From: Ligula intestinalis
Taxonomy: Eukaryota; Platyhelminthes; Cestoda; Diphyllobothriidea; Diphyllobothriidae
Direction: 5' to 3'
Assembly: GCA_036362985.1 (NCBI GenBank)
Contig: JAYGXS010000003.1
Coordinates: 41,822,128-41,886,127, forward strand
Length of the DNA stretch: 64,000 bases
The notes under the pieces are model-generated. The model did no database searches and was not told the DNA's origin. It saw only the letters and a list, made by a program, of their open reading frames with translations. Each line of letters opens with the position of its first letter. The stretch's first letter is position 1. This document shows positions 57,001 through 64,000 of this stretch, one piece after another. A program made the translations under genes and the position numbers.

Positions 57001-60000
57001 TCTCCGCACCTGACTGACCGGGTTTGACAATGACTGGGGTCTGGGAATGGGCGTAGAAAGTGCGGTCGATGTCTCAGCGCATCTTTCTTATTATAAACAA
57101 TTCAAGCTATCTCTCTGCGCTGAAAATCGTGGTTCGGAATTTCGCTAACTGATGAGAGAACTTAGATTGCTCGACCAGCCCAGTGTTTTGTTTTAAGCAG
57201 CCGACTGGTAAACTGTGACTCAGACTGCAATAGCTCCTATTCCATATGGCCCCTTTGACGTTCCCACTCCATGGGATCCGATATGTGACGGCGCGCCTGG
57301 GAGTGGCTCCGGTCGCATCAGCGATCTACGCACTCTCTCGCCTACGGTCTTCTGAACATTGTCATAACGCCGACCCCAGGTGAAGGAGAACGAAAGAATG
57401 CATGAGATGCAGCGCAATTCTGTTCATTATAATCTAATTCATATGCACATCACCGTCCCTATGCCACTCTAGCATGGTGCACGCGGTGAAACTCGTTGAA
57501 TGAACGGTCCAACTCTCGTGTGAAATGAATGAGACCGTTGCAACGCAAGTCTTATGCACACTTAGAACATTGTCCAATTCGACGGACGAACTATCGGGTT
57601 TCTGTTGCCCAGGGCCATTCCGACATCGTCTAATCTTTTTACCGCCTTTCTTTACAGAAAGGCGTCTTATCGGGGGGGTTCGGATCAACGGGTGGGCTTT
57701 TGGAACTTCGACTTGGCCCTCGTCCCTGGCGGGTAAGTTGGTTCGTGTTTTTTAAACGCATCTTGTTTGCCGGCTGTGATTTTTACGCTCCTCCTTACCC
57801 CTCCTCCTCATCATCATTCTGCATATTTTTTGCTTAATATTCCCACTGTAGCTGCTTCTCCTGCCTACTCTTACTCTATAAATCTTTCTTGCGTGTTCTC
57901 TAAATTAATCTCACCTCTGACGTTTTTACTTCATTGCGCCCAGTACTGCTAAACGTACGTAGACTGCCATTACGGAGGGCGCGTACAGCCTGGAAACTTG
58001 TCAGTTTTGTTATGTCAGCCAGACTTGCTTCCTAGGTCTATCCGCGCACGTGGTTTTCTTCCGGGGAGAGCAGCATGTCAGCGGACTAATTGTGTCTGTG
58101 GTAAGGGGAATTCACTGTTCACGGCTACATTGTTGTCGCCGACCAGACTGCGTTAGACCCGGCGCCTCAAAGCAAAACGAACTCGCCTATGTTCCATTCC
58201 ATCGGTCAATGCTGCTGTTATACGACCGCATATACCCTATAAGAGCCAATGGGACGTGGACCCGTGATCCAAGTAACAAGGCCGCTTAATAACCAATGTC
58301 GGCTCAAACAGTAGGCATTATCGATCGCTGATCAATCCACAGATGAGTGATGGTAGCAAGCAGGCTACGAATCGAAATTCAAGTTGATTCTAAGTTGATT
58401 AGAACGATAATTAATTGATTGCTTGTCACCCTGTACCTTCCCCTTCCATATAAATGTAATGGCCCGAAGAGAATTTATCGAAAGTATACGTATGCTCGCC
58501 AACTGTCCTTCTGAATTATCGAATGGGGATTTTCGCAACATTCAAGTATGTGTCGATTTTGCCTCTCCCCTAACGAAAATGAGGGAGGCTCGAACTCGAA
58601 CATGAACCGACGCCAAATGGCCTTTAGCATTTTTTGTTATATTTTAGACTCTAGACGCTAGCAGCTATGCACTTCAATCAGCCGTAATATCACTGATACA
58701 CAATCTCAAGACTTGTTTCTTGTGTATTTCTGCGTCTAATTTCCAACGACAAAATCTACACTTAGTCTATTCCCACAAACAACATGAGTAACGCTAAGAG
58801 ACCGCTGAAGGACTTGAGGGCTTTGCAGTTACCCTGTTAAAACACAAAGAATCGAAAAAATACACACAATTGGGCTTTTAGCTTGTACTTGTGCTGAGGG
58901 TTTAGTGGTGCTATATGTGGTCTACTCGTCCTAACAATAATAACTACATTTAGGCCACTGTTCCGCTGAAATTAATGATTTTCCCTTCGCCTTTTTGTAA
59001 AGATTTGTATAGAACCTATGAAGCCGTACTCAATATGAAGAATCATAGAAGCCAGAGCTTTTTTGATAAAATGGATTGGCCTCGCTCCTCCTCATATTCT
59101 TAACGCCTTAATTTTTATCACAGACGCCGTAGAAGTTCGGGATATAAATTCGAACCAACTTCTGCACTGCAAGCCCACGGCTGGGTGTGGAGCCACATTA
59201 TTTGCACACTCTCTTCGGATCCCATGATTCTGTTTATTTTTTTCCTTTTCCAGCTCGCCTACGTTGTGTCTCAAACCAGGCAGACCGGTAGAAACAGTTG
59301 CGGATCAGGTGACCGCCCTCGCAGCTACTCCGGACAACCGTCTCATTGCTGTTGGCATGGTGAACTTCCACGTGGACGTCTTCTTTGCTGACTCCTTCAA
59401 GGTGAACACTCGCTATTTGTAGACCATCCTATCGTCTTCTTTGCTCTTTCGAAATTACATGACAGACGACAGTCTTATTGACGTAAAATATTACCAATCC
59501 GAAAGCTGGAGTGCTTATCTTCAGACCAAAATTTTAGCGTATAAGGTCATGTTAGTCAGTATATTCGTTTACATAGTAACCTGGACAGTTCTGCTAACTG
59601 CTTTATAGACTTGTCTGCTTGAGCGTACGATACTGTAAAGTTACTATGATACCTTAACGTAGTAGCTATTTTGGTTTTTTTCGTGTTCTTATGCAGTCTG
59701 AAGGACAAAGTAGTGTCCGTCACACTGATTAATGTCTGCTTGTGCTCGTAATGGCTAGGGTAGTTACTGTTCCCTTTGGTTTTGGCAGCTTGTGGTGGGG
59801 CCGCTCTACATTCTGAGATTAGAATACCCTGTTATTATCCTAGACAATATGCGGCGACATATCACTGTACTGTGTGCGAGTTCCTGTACGGGGAAATCTC
59901 AGTAGTCGCGTGCTTTCTGAACAATATTTGTGCTTTTAAGCCCTTGCGGATCAGCAAGGATGGTAGCCTTAACCTCCCCCCCGCAATATTCTAACGCCGT

Positions 60001-63000
60001 TCAGTTCTCCGAAAAATAAACTTAATCTGCTTTTTGCTGGCCTCAAGGTGGCTAAGTCAATTTCCCATCTCCAGCTTTACGTAATCTAGCAAACAACTAA
60101 GAGCCACTAGTCCGCTTCAAGGGCGAACATTCTCCCTCTTCTAAGGTATCGCTAATTCGTAGGTCGTTTTCCACCACCGAAACATTTTAGAACAGGCCAC
60201 GTCAACCAAGTAATTCGTGTGCACCTTAACCTGTGCAGTTCCGCAAACTGTTTAATACATTTGCTCCTTAAACGCGTCATGTGGTAGGTACGCTGGACCA
60301 ACATCGGGGCTGAAGCAAGGCATGGCAAGTTTTATTGGGGAGATGCACTCATATCAAATGCCGCACTGGGGGAAAATGTGGTGGCACTCCTGAGTGTGGT
60401 TTCCCACCGAACCCGTCACATGCGCCTTCTCTGGCCGCCGATTTTCTTGAACCCGAGCCAAAGTGGGTGAGGGAGGAGAGAGTGCGGTAGATGCAGCGTA
60501 AGTCTACTATCACCATTAACTAACTCGTGCGCAACCCACCGTCCACATGCACATGGTGGGCCTAGTCGACATCGACAGTAGAACGGTGCAAGTGATTATT
60601 TTTGGGCTTTTCTGTGCCCTAATCCGGTCTAAATTATTAGGAGTTTGCGGAAATATTGGCTCACGTCTATTTATTCATATAGTGACCAAGGTAGTGGTTG
60701 TGTCCTCTGACTGCAACTGTTTCTGGTCGGGCCCCCTCTGCGTTCAGATGTAAACCATGTGCAGTGAAATACCGCAGTTATCTGTGGGTGCTTGCCCAGG
60801 TAGGGCTTCGGTAGCCGCATGGTTTTTGAAATGTTTGCTCGCATAACGGATGAATATAGATAGATCGATAGCCCTTAAATGGGTCGACGTTCGAAACATT
60901 GATCCGTTCGTTAGTTCTACGATGGCGTCTGCATTTGTTCACACCAAAATAACCGACTAAAGTCCCCGTATCCGGCTTTGGGATAATTCCTGGCAGACAT
61001 TTCAGGACGATGAGTTCGCTTTCTGTTCAGCCGAAAGTGCCCCTTGCATACACTGAAACTGCCCTTTAAGTTCACCCTATTCTTCAAATTCATAGTTCTC
61101 CTGTGAGGAATCGTACCATTAGGTCCCGGCTTTTCTGTCCTTCCCCCCCCCCCCCATATAGCGTGTCCACAGTCTGTACGGTATGGCGGCCCCAGTGACC
61201 TGTATGGACATCTCTGCAGACAGTCGTCTCCTCGTAACTGGCAGTGGTGACAAAACAGTGCGCCTATGGGAACTGCAGTTTGGCAACTGTCTTCGGCGTT
61301 TCACTACTCACACTGACCCGTAAGTTTTTATATTCTGATCTTTGTCCTTGTTTTTTGTTAAACTCTGCTGTGTTTGGTTTTTTGGCCCTGCTAGCGTCAG
61401 GGTACTCTTATCTAGATTTCACACGCTAAAACACTGACTATTCTGCTGAAAATTAAAGCCTGATATTTTTGTGACTTTAGTGTGACTTCGGTGCGCTTCC
61501 TTGCGGGCAGTTGTCTCGCATTCTCTGCTGACCTTGGCGGGATCATAAAGGAGTGGGACGTCAAGAAACTGCTTGAAGTCTGTACATTGACAGTAAGTTC
61601 TAAAAGTTACTTCGGCCAGTCTTGGCACCCAACAGGTTTGGTTCACTTTTTTAAACGGAAGAATAGGCGAATTCTTTTGAACTGTCCACTGCTTAAAAGG
61701 TGACTACGAAAACCACCGACAAATAGAGGAATTTGGAAAGGAGATTGTTTATATAAGCAGCTCTTGGTCAACTGGCAAATACTAAACATGAACTTGTGCT
61801 CACTTATTTCAAGTAGTCTAATCGTGTGCAATTACAGTAGGTGGCCATGTGTGTGACTGGTGAGAGAGGAACTTGCTGCTCATCACGTTTGCACTTTAAT
61901 GAATCCATACAGGAGAAAAAAATAAAATCAGAGGGTAAAGCGTTCCACGCCGCAACCATCCTGTTACTCAAAAAAACTTGCGTCCATCGATCCTAGCCTT
62001 TCTTGTGCGTAGTTTTAGAGGATGACCTCGTTAAGTAAGCGTGTTAACCTGAAGGGAAATATAAGTAGTGACAAAACCAACACTCCAGATCATTCGTTAT
62101 ACCGAAAGTTAGTATGTGTGGTCACTTTGCTTTCTACTCATTTTGTCTTTGTGGAAGTAAAATTAAAGTGCCTTTGAATGGGAAACATTAGGTGTGCTCT
62201 ACAAACTGATCTACTACTGCTTCGTAAACACGCAAGCGTAAGAAGTATAACCGGCAACGAAGCACTTACTTCTGACTCTGTTGCCATCATCGGCGAACCC
62301 CGAAACAGGGCAGGCCAGGATGTAAACATGCCTTGACTGGACAATTAAGGTCGACCTGTTGCGCTATGGGACGCAGATTGAATATGTTAGCCTACTGTGA
62401 AAAGAGAGCAACGGGACTCTGGTAACAGGGTAAAGATGTAGTATGATCAGTTATGATATATGCGCGGGAATTAGCGGTATCTACGGAAGGTATTGAGAAG
62501 ACTCGCATTTCTGCCGCCTGCTTGCTTTATTACTCCAGCACGACGCCGAAGCAGACCACGCAGACTTAAAAAAGGGCGAACTAGGGACGTGTAAGCGGAT
62601 GGAAAGCAACGAATCCAAGGCTATTGGGTAAGGAAGTATGCAGCAAGTCAATGTAATCCTAATGCAAACTCTTACCCTAAATCCTAACCTTAAATGCTAG
62701 CCCACATCGCAAAATACGGATGACAAGCCTAACTTTTACAGCTAAACCTTAACGCATAGCATGCCAACCAAAATCAAATAGCTTAGTATGTTATTGTAAA
62801 TAGAAACTTGCACTTATATATTTGATTAGTACCAGCTATGGCTTCGCGATACTGACGTAACAGCTTGCCTTATTTATGCTAACTGACTTTCAATTGTCCA
62901 ATGGTCTATCAGTCTTGCTTCTGTTCCTTCGATCTTCTTTCGACTTCGGTATATTTCTACCTTATGATCTGTTTGATTTTCCTATTTGCTTCCCACACAG

Positions 63001-63399
63001 GGCCATGAAGGCGCTGTCTCCTGCCTTTCCACTCTCGCGACCAAGCCAGGTCTGGGCAAGCTGACCAGACAGCAACAGCAGAAGACGAACAAGAGAGGTG
63101 CACCGCCACAGAGACACCGCAAGCAACTGGAAGCAGAGGAGGCGGACGAGGAGAACGAAGAAGCTGATGAGGATATCTGTGGTGGTCTCTTGGTCTCTGT
63201 GGGTCGAGACTTCTCCTGTAGGGTCTGGCGGGAGTCGGAGGAACTGCTGGTGATGGAGGAGGAAGCTCTGATGGCCCGGGAGGCTGCCGAAGAGGAGGCT
63301 GAGTTGGTACGCGCTGAGGCCGTGATCCCGGGTGCGGTGGCGCCTGAGGCCGCTGAAACCGGTCCGCTCGGCCGACCCACTGTGACCACGCGTAACGCC
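35827..63399 (+). CDS. WDR3: WDR3 (Utp12/Dip2): U3 snoRNP WD40 protein, 15 exons, 3' end outside window
   Basis: WDR3/Utp12 is a nucleolar UTP-B subunit of the SSU processome, needed with U3 snoRNA for 18S rRNA processing. The exons give about 855 residues; the family is roughly 940, so only the C-terminal Utp12 domain is missing. Family signatures run in order: MPITHTYQKYV at the start, IAVGYMDGWVALYSL, YRLKGHRGAVTVVKIL, KFWCLRTQHCFLTLTGH, KKQKKARK, NNLVEEYSL, GSDQRVGFWNFDL, LIAVGMVNFHVDVFF, SLYGMAAPVTCMDIS, IIKEWDVKKL and VGRDFSCRVWRESEE. These form two tandem WD40 propellers. The ATG at 35827 is chosen because it aligns with the family start. All introns are GT-AG and all phases agree, except for the choice at exon 11. 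Introns 3 and 7 contain large retrotransposons. Confidence 0.9.
36059..36256 (+). CDS. WDR3: WDR3 exon 2
   Basis: The acceptor ends GCGAG and the donor is GTAAGT; 66 codons, phase 0. It contains VSALAVSAD, LIAVGYMDGWVALYSL and VNSIDIS, WD repeat 2. The following intron is only 35 nt. Confidence 0.88.
36292..36407 (+). CDS. WDR3: WDR3 exon 3
   Basis: Acceptor CTTCAG, donor GTAAGA, 116 nt, ends in phase 2. It reads ELHVMDVVSGAGYRLKGHRG and AVTVVKILRRKQMLLSG, matching the family's WDV-E-GLYRLKGHK region. Confidence 0.88.
36408..37799 (+). other. WDR3 intron 3, part left of LINE-E
   Basis: No coding or repeat feature recognised here. The rest of this intron is LINE-E copy 1 (37814-41336) and 0.6 kb of plain sequence. 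Confidence 0.5.
37800..37813. repeat. LINE-E copy 1 target-site duplication, left
   Basis: ACGTCTAAGGTCTC, repeated exactly at 41337-41350 on the far side of the element. Confidence 0.85.
37814..41336 (+). mobile_element. LINE-E copy 1: APE-type non-LTR retrotransposon with 2A-like peptide and PHD finger
   Basis: A full-length 3.5-kb copy in WDR3 intron 3, bounded by a 14-bp TSD. It starts GGAACCACAGCAGACG, carries one pol ORF region (37934-41307) and ends in a short (AC)n tail. Pol order is 2A-like peptide, PHD-type finger, APE endonuclease, RT, then a Cys/His knuckle near the C-terminus. The motifs suggest the I/Jockey/R1-like group rather than CR1. GC-rich third positions contrast with the AT-rich intron. 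Confidence 0.9.
37934..41307 (+). pseudogene. LINE-E copy 1 polyprotein (2A-PHD-EN-RT), broken by one frameshift and two stops
   Basis: Residues 1-26: a Leu-rich start and GIEANPGP (37988-38011), a 2A-like ribosome-skipping motif. A C4HC3 finger follows: CSFC, CGSC, CHLRC, CPSC. EN: ILQFNANGLLGKLDQL, VAAIQETKW (Glu), LVLGDFNAHHDLW, SLGSDHLPIVLEL. RT: SSKALGPDGLAP, SYRPIALLSPLAKIL, QHGFRSGRGTT, SIDLSRAFDCVRHDQLL (motif A), SVPQGSVLSPTLFNIY (B), VVSYADDITFF (catalytic ADD at about 40192-40201). The C-terminal CX2CX8HX3C knuckle is CPDCGVSPNDCRHLFAC. Breaks: a small deletion and frameshift at about 38390, TGA at 39037-39039, TAA at 40015-40017. RT from 40018 to 41307 is fully open. Confidence 0.9.
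41337..41350. repeat. LINE-E copy 1 target-site duplication, right
   Basis: Exact repeat of 37800-37813. Confidence 0.85.
41351..41955 (+). other. WDR3 intron 3, part right of LINE-E
   Basis: AT-rich, nothing recognised. Confidence 0.5.
41956..42130 (+). CDS. WDR3: WDR3 exon 4
   Basis: Acceptor TTTCCAG; its first base completes the Gly codon from exon 3. It reads GRDSFIKFWCLRTQHCFLTL, TGHPGPVWSLALSADRKTLV and TGSSDHLLRLWKL. The TQHCF-TL-GH signature is the strongest WDR3 match in the window. Donor GTTTGT is weaker than the other donors. Confidence 0.92.
42131..42750 (+). other. WDR3 intron 4, left part
   Basis: Short open frames only; nothing recognised. Confidence 0.5.
42751..43070. mobile_element. 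Fold-back element with 100-bp inverted arms and a tRNA-like loop
   Basis: The arms at 42751-42850 and 42971-43070 are about 90 percent identical as inverted repeats (for example 'taccgtgatatagctatttc' and its complement). The 120-bp spacer holds a tRNA-like sequence. There is no transposase, and no clear TSD was found. It could be a MITE-like foldback or two SINE-related copies in head-to-head arrangement. Confidence 0.75.
42852..42932 (-). repeat. tRNA-like sequence 5, in the fold-back loop
   Basis: On the minus strand, box A AATGGCTCAATTGTTAGG and box B GAGTTCGAAACTC have normal spacing; box B sits in a good T-arm-like stem (CGAGTTCGAAACTCG). Confidence 0.6.
43071..44741 (+). other. WDR3 intron 4, right part
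   Basis: AT-rich, with no supported coding or repeat feature. Confidence 0.5.
44742..44945 (+). CDS. WDR3: WDR3 exon 5
   Basis: Acceptor GCATTTAG, donor GTAGGG; 68 codons, phase 0. The first half is a variable linker (KSESDLLNTPRPLEKQN). The second half, MKRVFSLTFDRGGRFLACQ, matches the family block that begins the next WD repeat. Confidence 0.85.
45035..45123 (+). CDS. WDR3: WDR3 exon 6
   Basis: Acceptor TTCGAAG, donor GTAAGC; 89 nt, ends in phase 2. It reads TLDKTLEIYALLSEVEK and a basic stretch FRKKQKKARK, matching the lysine-rich helix in WDR3 ('KKMKKARKK'). The flanking introns are 89 and 110 nt. Confidence 0.85.
45234..45408 (+). CDS. WDR3: WDR3 exon 7
   Basis: Acceptor TTTCAAG, donor GTAAGT. 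It reads LSAEDELRCIFRLTLSAKLS, SCDLRVTRFN and a Ser/Pro end; it corresponds to the 'DEI.R...I.TSAKIKSFDL' family block. Confidence 0.8.
45409..46410 (+). other. WDR3 intron 7, left of the PLE array
   Basis: Nothing supported except a short GAA run at about 45885. The 6.4-kb intron then holds the PLE array and LINE-E copy 2. Confidence 0.5.
46704..47010 (-). pseudogene. PLE GIY-YIG C-terminus, unit b
   Basis: The minus-strand frame reads ILAHLIDSGHRVDL then, after a stop, LYKVSAKHSKSLRPLIFATA and EAVAIRLTNPILCAQ, then a basic, Thr/Arg-rich tail. It lacks the catalytic GIY-YIG half. Confidence 0.75.
47020..47310 (+). pseudogene. PLE GIY-YIG C-terminus, unit c
   Basis: Mirror copy of unit b: IDSGHRVGVNQAF-stop, then YKVSAKHSKSLRQRILATAE and AVAIQLTNPILCAQ. 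The reading frame to 47310 is open. A few substitutions separate it from unit b. Confidence 0.75.
47523..47533. repeat. LINE-E copy 2 target-site duplication, left
   Basis: TACTACGTAAG, repeated at 51000-51010. Confidence 0.8.
47534..50999 (-). mobile_element. LINE-E copy 2, minus strand
   Basis: Full-length copy in WDR3 intron 7, opposite to copy 1, bounded by its own 11-bp TSD. The 5' end on the minus strand (GAGAACCACAGCAAACG) matches the start of copy 1, and the 3' end carries the short (AC)n tail. It is more decayed than copy 1. The different TSD shows it was a separate insertion, not an inverted duplication of the region. Confidence 0.9.
47568..50876 (-). pseudogene. LINE-E copy 2 polyprotein, many frameshifts
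   Basis: The start codon aligned with copy 1 is ATA. The 2A-like GIEANPGP is at 50825-50802 and the C4HC3 finger follows. The EN frame at 50651-49947 holds ILQFNANGLLGKLDQL, ILETKWSDST and LDNFNAHQDLW, so the GDFN motif reads DNFN. RT pieces lie at 49389-49150, 48992-48780 (SIDLSRAFECVRHDQLL) and 48714-48343 (YADDVTLF), with later blocks to 47568. The stop codon used by copy 1 is Arg here. Confidence 0.85.
51000..51010. repeat. LINE-E copy 2 target-site duplication, right
   Basis: Exact repeat of 47523-47533. Confidence 0.8.
51011..51833 (+). other. WDR3 intron 7, right part
   Basis: Nothing recognised. Confidence 0.5.
51834..52093 (+). CDS. WDR3: WDR3 exon 8
   Basis: Acceptor CAATAG, donor GTTAGT; 260 nt, ends in phase 2. 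It reads YRNNLVEEYSLKISD (family 'QNNLVE.YSL'), a variable linker, and FACQLTEDGLGIFTLAR then SEGKLWNR, the 'IKIWNR' strand of the next repeat. Confidence 0.88.
52094..55369 (+). other. WDR3 intron 8
   Basis: A 3.3-kb intron with no supported feature. 52960-53170 has many degenerate 'ggttag' and 'aaggttg' words but no periodic repeat. Confidence 0.5.
55370..55550 (+). CDS. WDR3: WDR3 exon 9
   Basis: Acceptor CTTCACAG; the first base completes Arg of WNR. It reads TNLSCLVTLEWGAVSS, an inserted polar loop (KKPTANDEWDDASGTNRLD), then FVLAPGSRHVVVGFE, matching the family's 'FFVPGDRQVVIGT'. Donor GTAAGA. Confidence 0.9.
55551..56419 (+). other. WDR3 intron 9
   Basis: 869 nt, nothing recognised. 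Confidence 0.5.
56420..56524 (+). CDS. WDR3: WDR3 exon 10
   Basis: Acceptor TCTCTAG, donor GTAAGC; 35 codons, phase 0: SGVICLFDLLSKQATQAI then SDGHSGALRSLILTGDR, matching 'GKLQLYDL.SG..LETIDAHDGALWSMSLSPD'. Confidence 0.9.
56525..57657 (+). other. WDR3 intron 10
   Basis: 1.1 kb, nothing recognised. Confidence 0.5.
57658..57732 (+). CDS. WDR3: WDR3 exon 11, acceptor uncertain
   Basis: Encodes GGSDQRVGFWNFDLALVPG, the family's 'GGADKSVKFWDFELV'. From acceptor TTTACAG (exon at 57658) the peptide begins KGVLSGG, as conserved, but frame is lost at the G run 57672-57678. From the AG four bases later (exon at 57662) the whole exon is in frame and in phase with exon 12, but begins ASYRGG. Donor GTAAGT. 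Confidence 0.75.
57733..59253 (+). other. WDR3 intron 11
   Basis: 1.5 kb. It contains 58487-58538, an exact 52-bp match to the PLE coding region at 12068-12119. Otherwise nothing was recognised. Confidence 0.5.
58487..58538 (+). repeat. 52-bp exact match to PLE 12068-12119
   Basis: Identical for 52 bases in the same orientation, with unrelated sequence on both sides. In the PLE it lies near the start of the open frame. Confidence 0.85.
59254..59401 (+). CDS. WDR3: WDR3 exon 12
   Basis: Acceptor TTTCCAG, donor GTGAAC. The first base completes Gly from exon 11. It reads SPTLCLKPGRPVETVADQVT and ALAATPDNRLIAVGMVNFHV, then DVFFADSFK, matching 'TRTLQLDEDVLCVSYSPN' and 'LLAVSLLDCTVKVFYVDTLK'. Confidence 0.9.
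59402..61161 (+). other. WDR3 intron 12
   Basis: 1.8 kb, nothing recognised apart from a 13-C run (61143-61155) in the polypyrimidine tract just before exon 13. Confidence 0.5.
61162..61319 (+). CDS. WDR3: WDR3 exon 13
   Basis: Acceptor CATATAG, donor GTAAGT, ends in phase 2. It reads VHSLYGMAAPVTCMDISADS, RLLVTGSGDKTVRLWELQFG and NCLRRFTTHTD: a textbook WD repeat ending in LW, matching 'LSLYGHKLPVICMDIS' of WDR3. Confidence 0.93.
61481..61592 (+). CDS. WDR3: WDR3 exon 14
   Basis: Acceptor GACTTTAG; the first base completes Pro. It reads VTSVRFLAGSCLAFSADLGG and IIKEWDVKKLLEVCTLT, matching 'VMYLQFVP...FTAGKD..IKQWDADKFE'. Donor GTAAGT. Confidence 0.92.
61593..63000 (+). other. WDR3 intron 14
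   Basis: 1.4 kb, nothing recognised. Confidence 0.5.
63001..63399 (+). CDS. WDR3: WDR3 exon 15, with large insert in the last WD repeat
   Basis: Acceptor CCCACACAG, donor GTAAGT; 133 codons, phase 0. It reads GHEGAVSCLSTLAT, then an insert of about 47 residues (Gln/Lys/Arg-rich, then Glu/Asp-rich), then GLLVSVGRDFSCRVWRESEE and an acidic helix (EEEALMAREAAEEEAELVRA), matching the family's 'LILEEEREMEREAEYEE'. The coding continues beyond the window. Confidence 0.92.

Positions 63400-64000
<601 letters not shown>

Noticed and set aside
58423..58605. Possible extra WDR3 exon around the 52-bp match, followed by a GTATGT donor-like site
   Set aside because: Exons 11 and 12 already join in phase and cover the family sequence without a gap; no WD-like content; the match to the PLE explains the open stretch better.

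Overview
This is eukaryotic genomic DNA from a repeat-rich metazoan, most likely a flatworm and perhaps a cestode with a large, transposon-inflated genome. That assignment is inference. It rests on one intron-rich gene with 35 and 58 nt introns at its 5' end and kilobase introns after them, and on the transposon mix (CR1-like LINEs, Penelope-like elements, Ty3/gypsy). I found one host gene; almost all other coding-like sequence is decayed transposon.

Host gene. On the + strand, 15 exons between 35827 and 63399 encode a WD40 protein that matches WDR3 (yeast Utp12/Dip2), a UTP-B subunit of the U3 snoRNP/SSU processome that makes 18S rRNA. I chained the exons by splice signals, codon phase and collinearity with what I know of WDR3. 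The reading frame closes through every junction, with one ambiguity at exon 11 (two candidate acceptors next to a seven-G run). The C-terminal Utp12 domain lies beyond the right edge.

Left part, 1-34600. This is a dense nest of mobile elements: a Penelope-like (PLE) 3' end (1-440); LINE remnants (540-1790); a Ty3/gypsy pol body (2446-5228) whose missing 3' end appears at 24001-24656; seven pieces of a CR1-like family (LINE-A here); a nearly complete minus-strand relative (LINE-D, 6776-10770); a nearly complete PLE with a GIY-YIG domain (12035-14428); two long copies of a second CR1-like family (LINE-B, 14640-18737 and 27955-32045) plus a chimeric deletion derivative; four copies of an unrecognised short element (element X); and a mariner-type nonautonomous transposon (33918-34544). 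Five tRNA-like box A/box B sequences, all on the minus strand, are scattered through the window.

Right part, 34600-64000. WDR3 introns carry two 3.5-kb copies of an APE-type LINE (LINE-E) in opposite orientations, each with its own target-site duplication. LINE-E encodes a 2A-like peptide (GIEANPGP) followed by a C4HC3 PHD-type finger. The same introns hold an inverted, partly tandem array of PLE 3' ends (46411-47488), a fold-back element around a tRNA-like loop (42751-43070), and a (TG)n tract of at least 228 bp at the right edge.

No rRNA, intact tRNA, CRISPR or prokaryotic feature was seen. LINE-A to LINE-E and element X are names local to this report.
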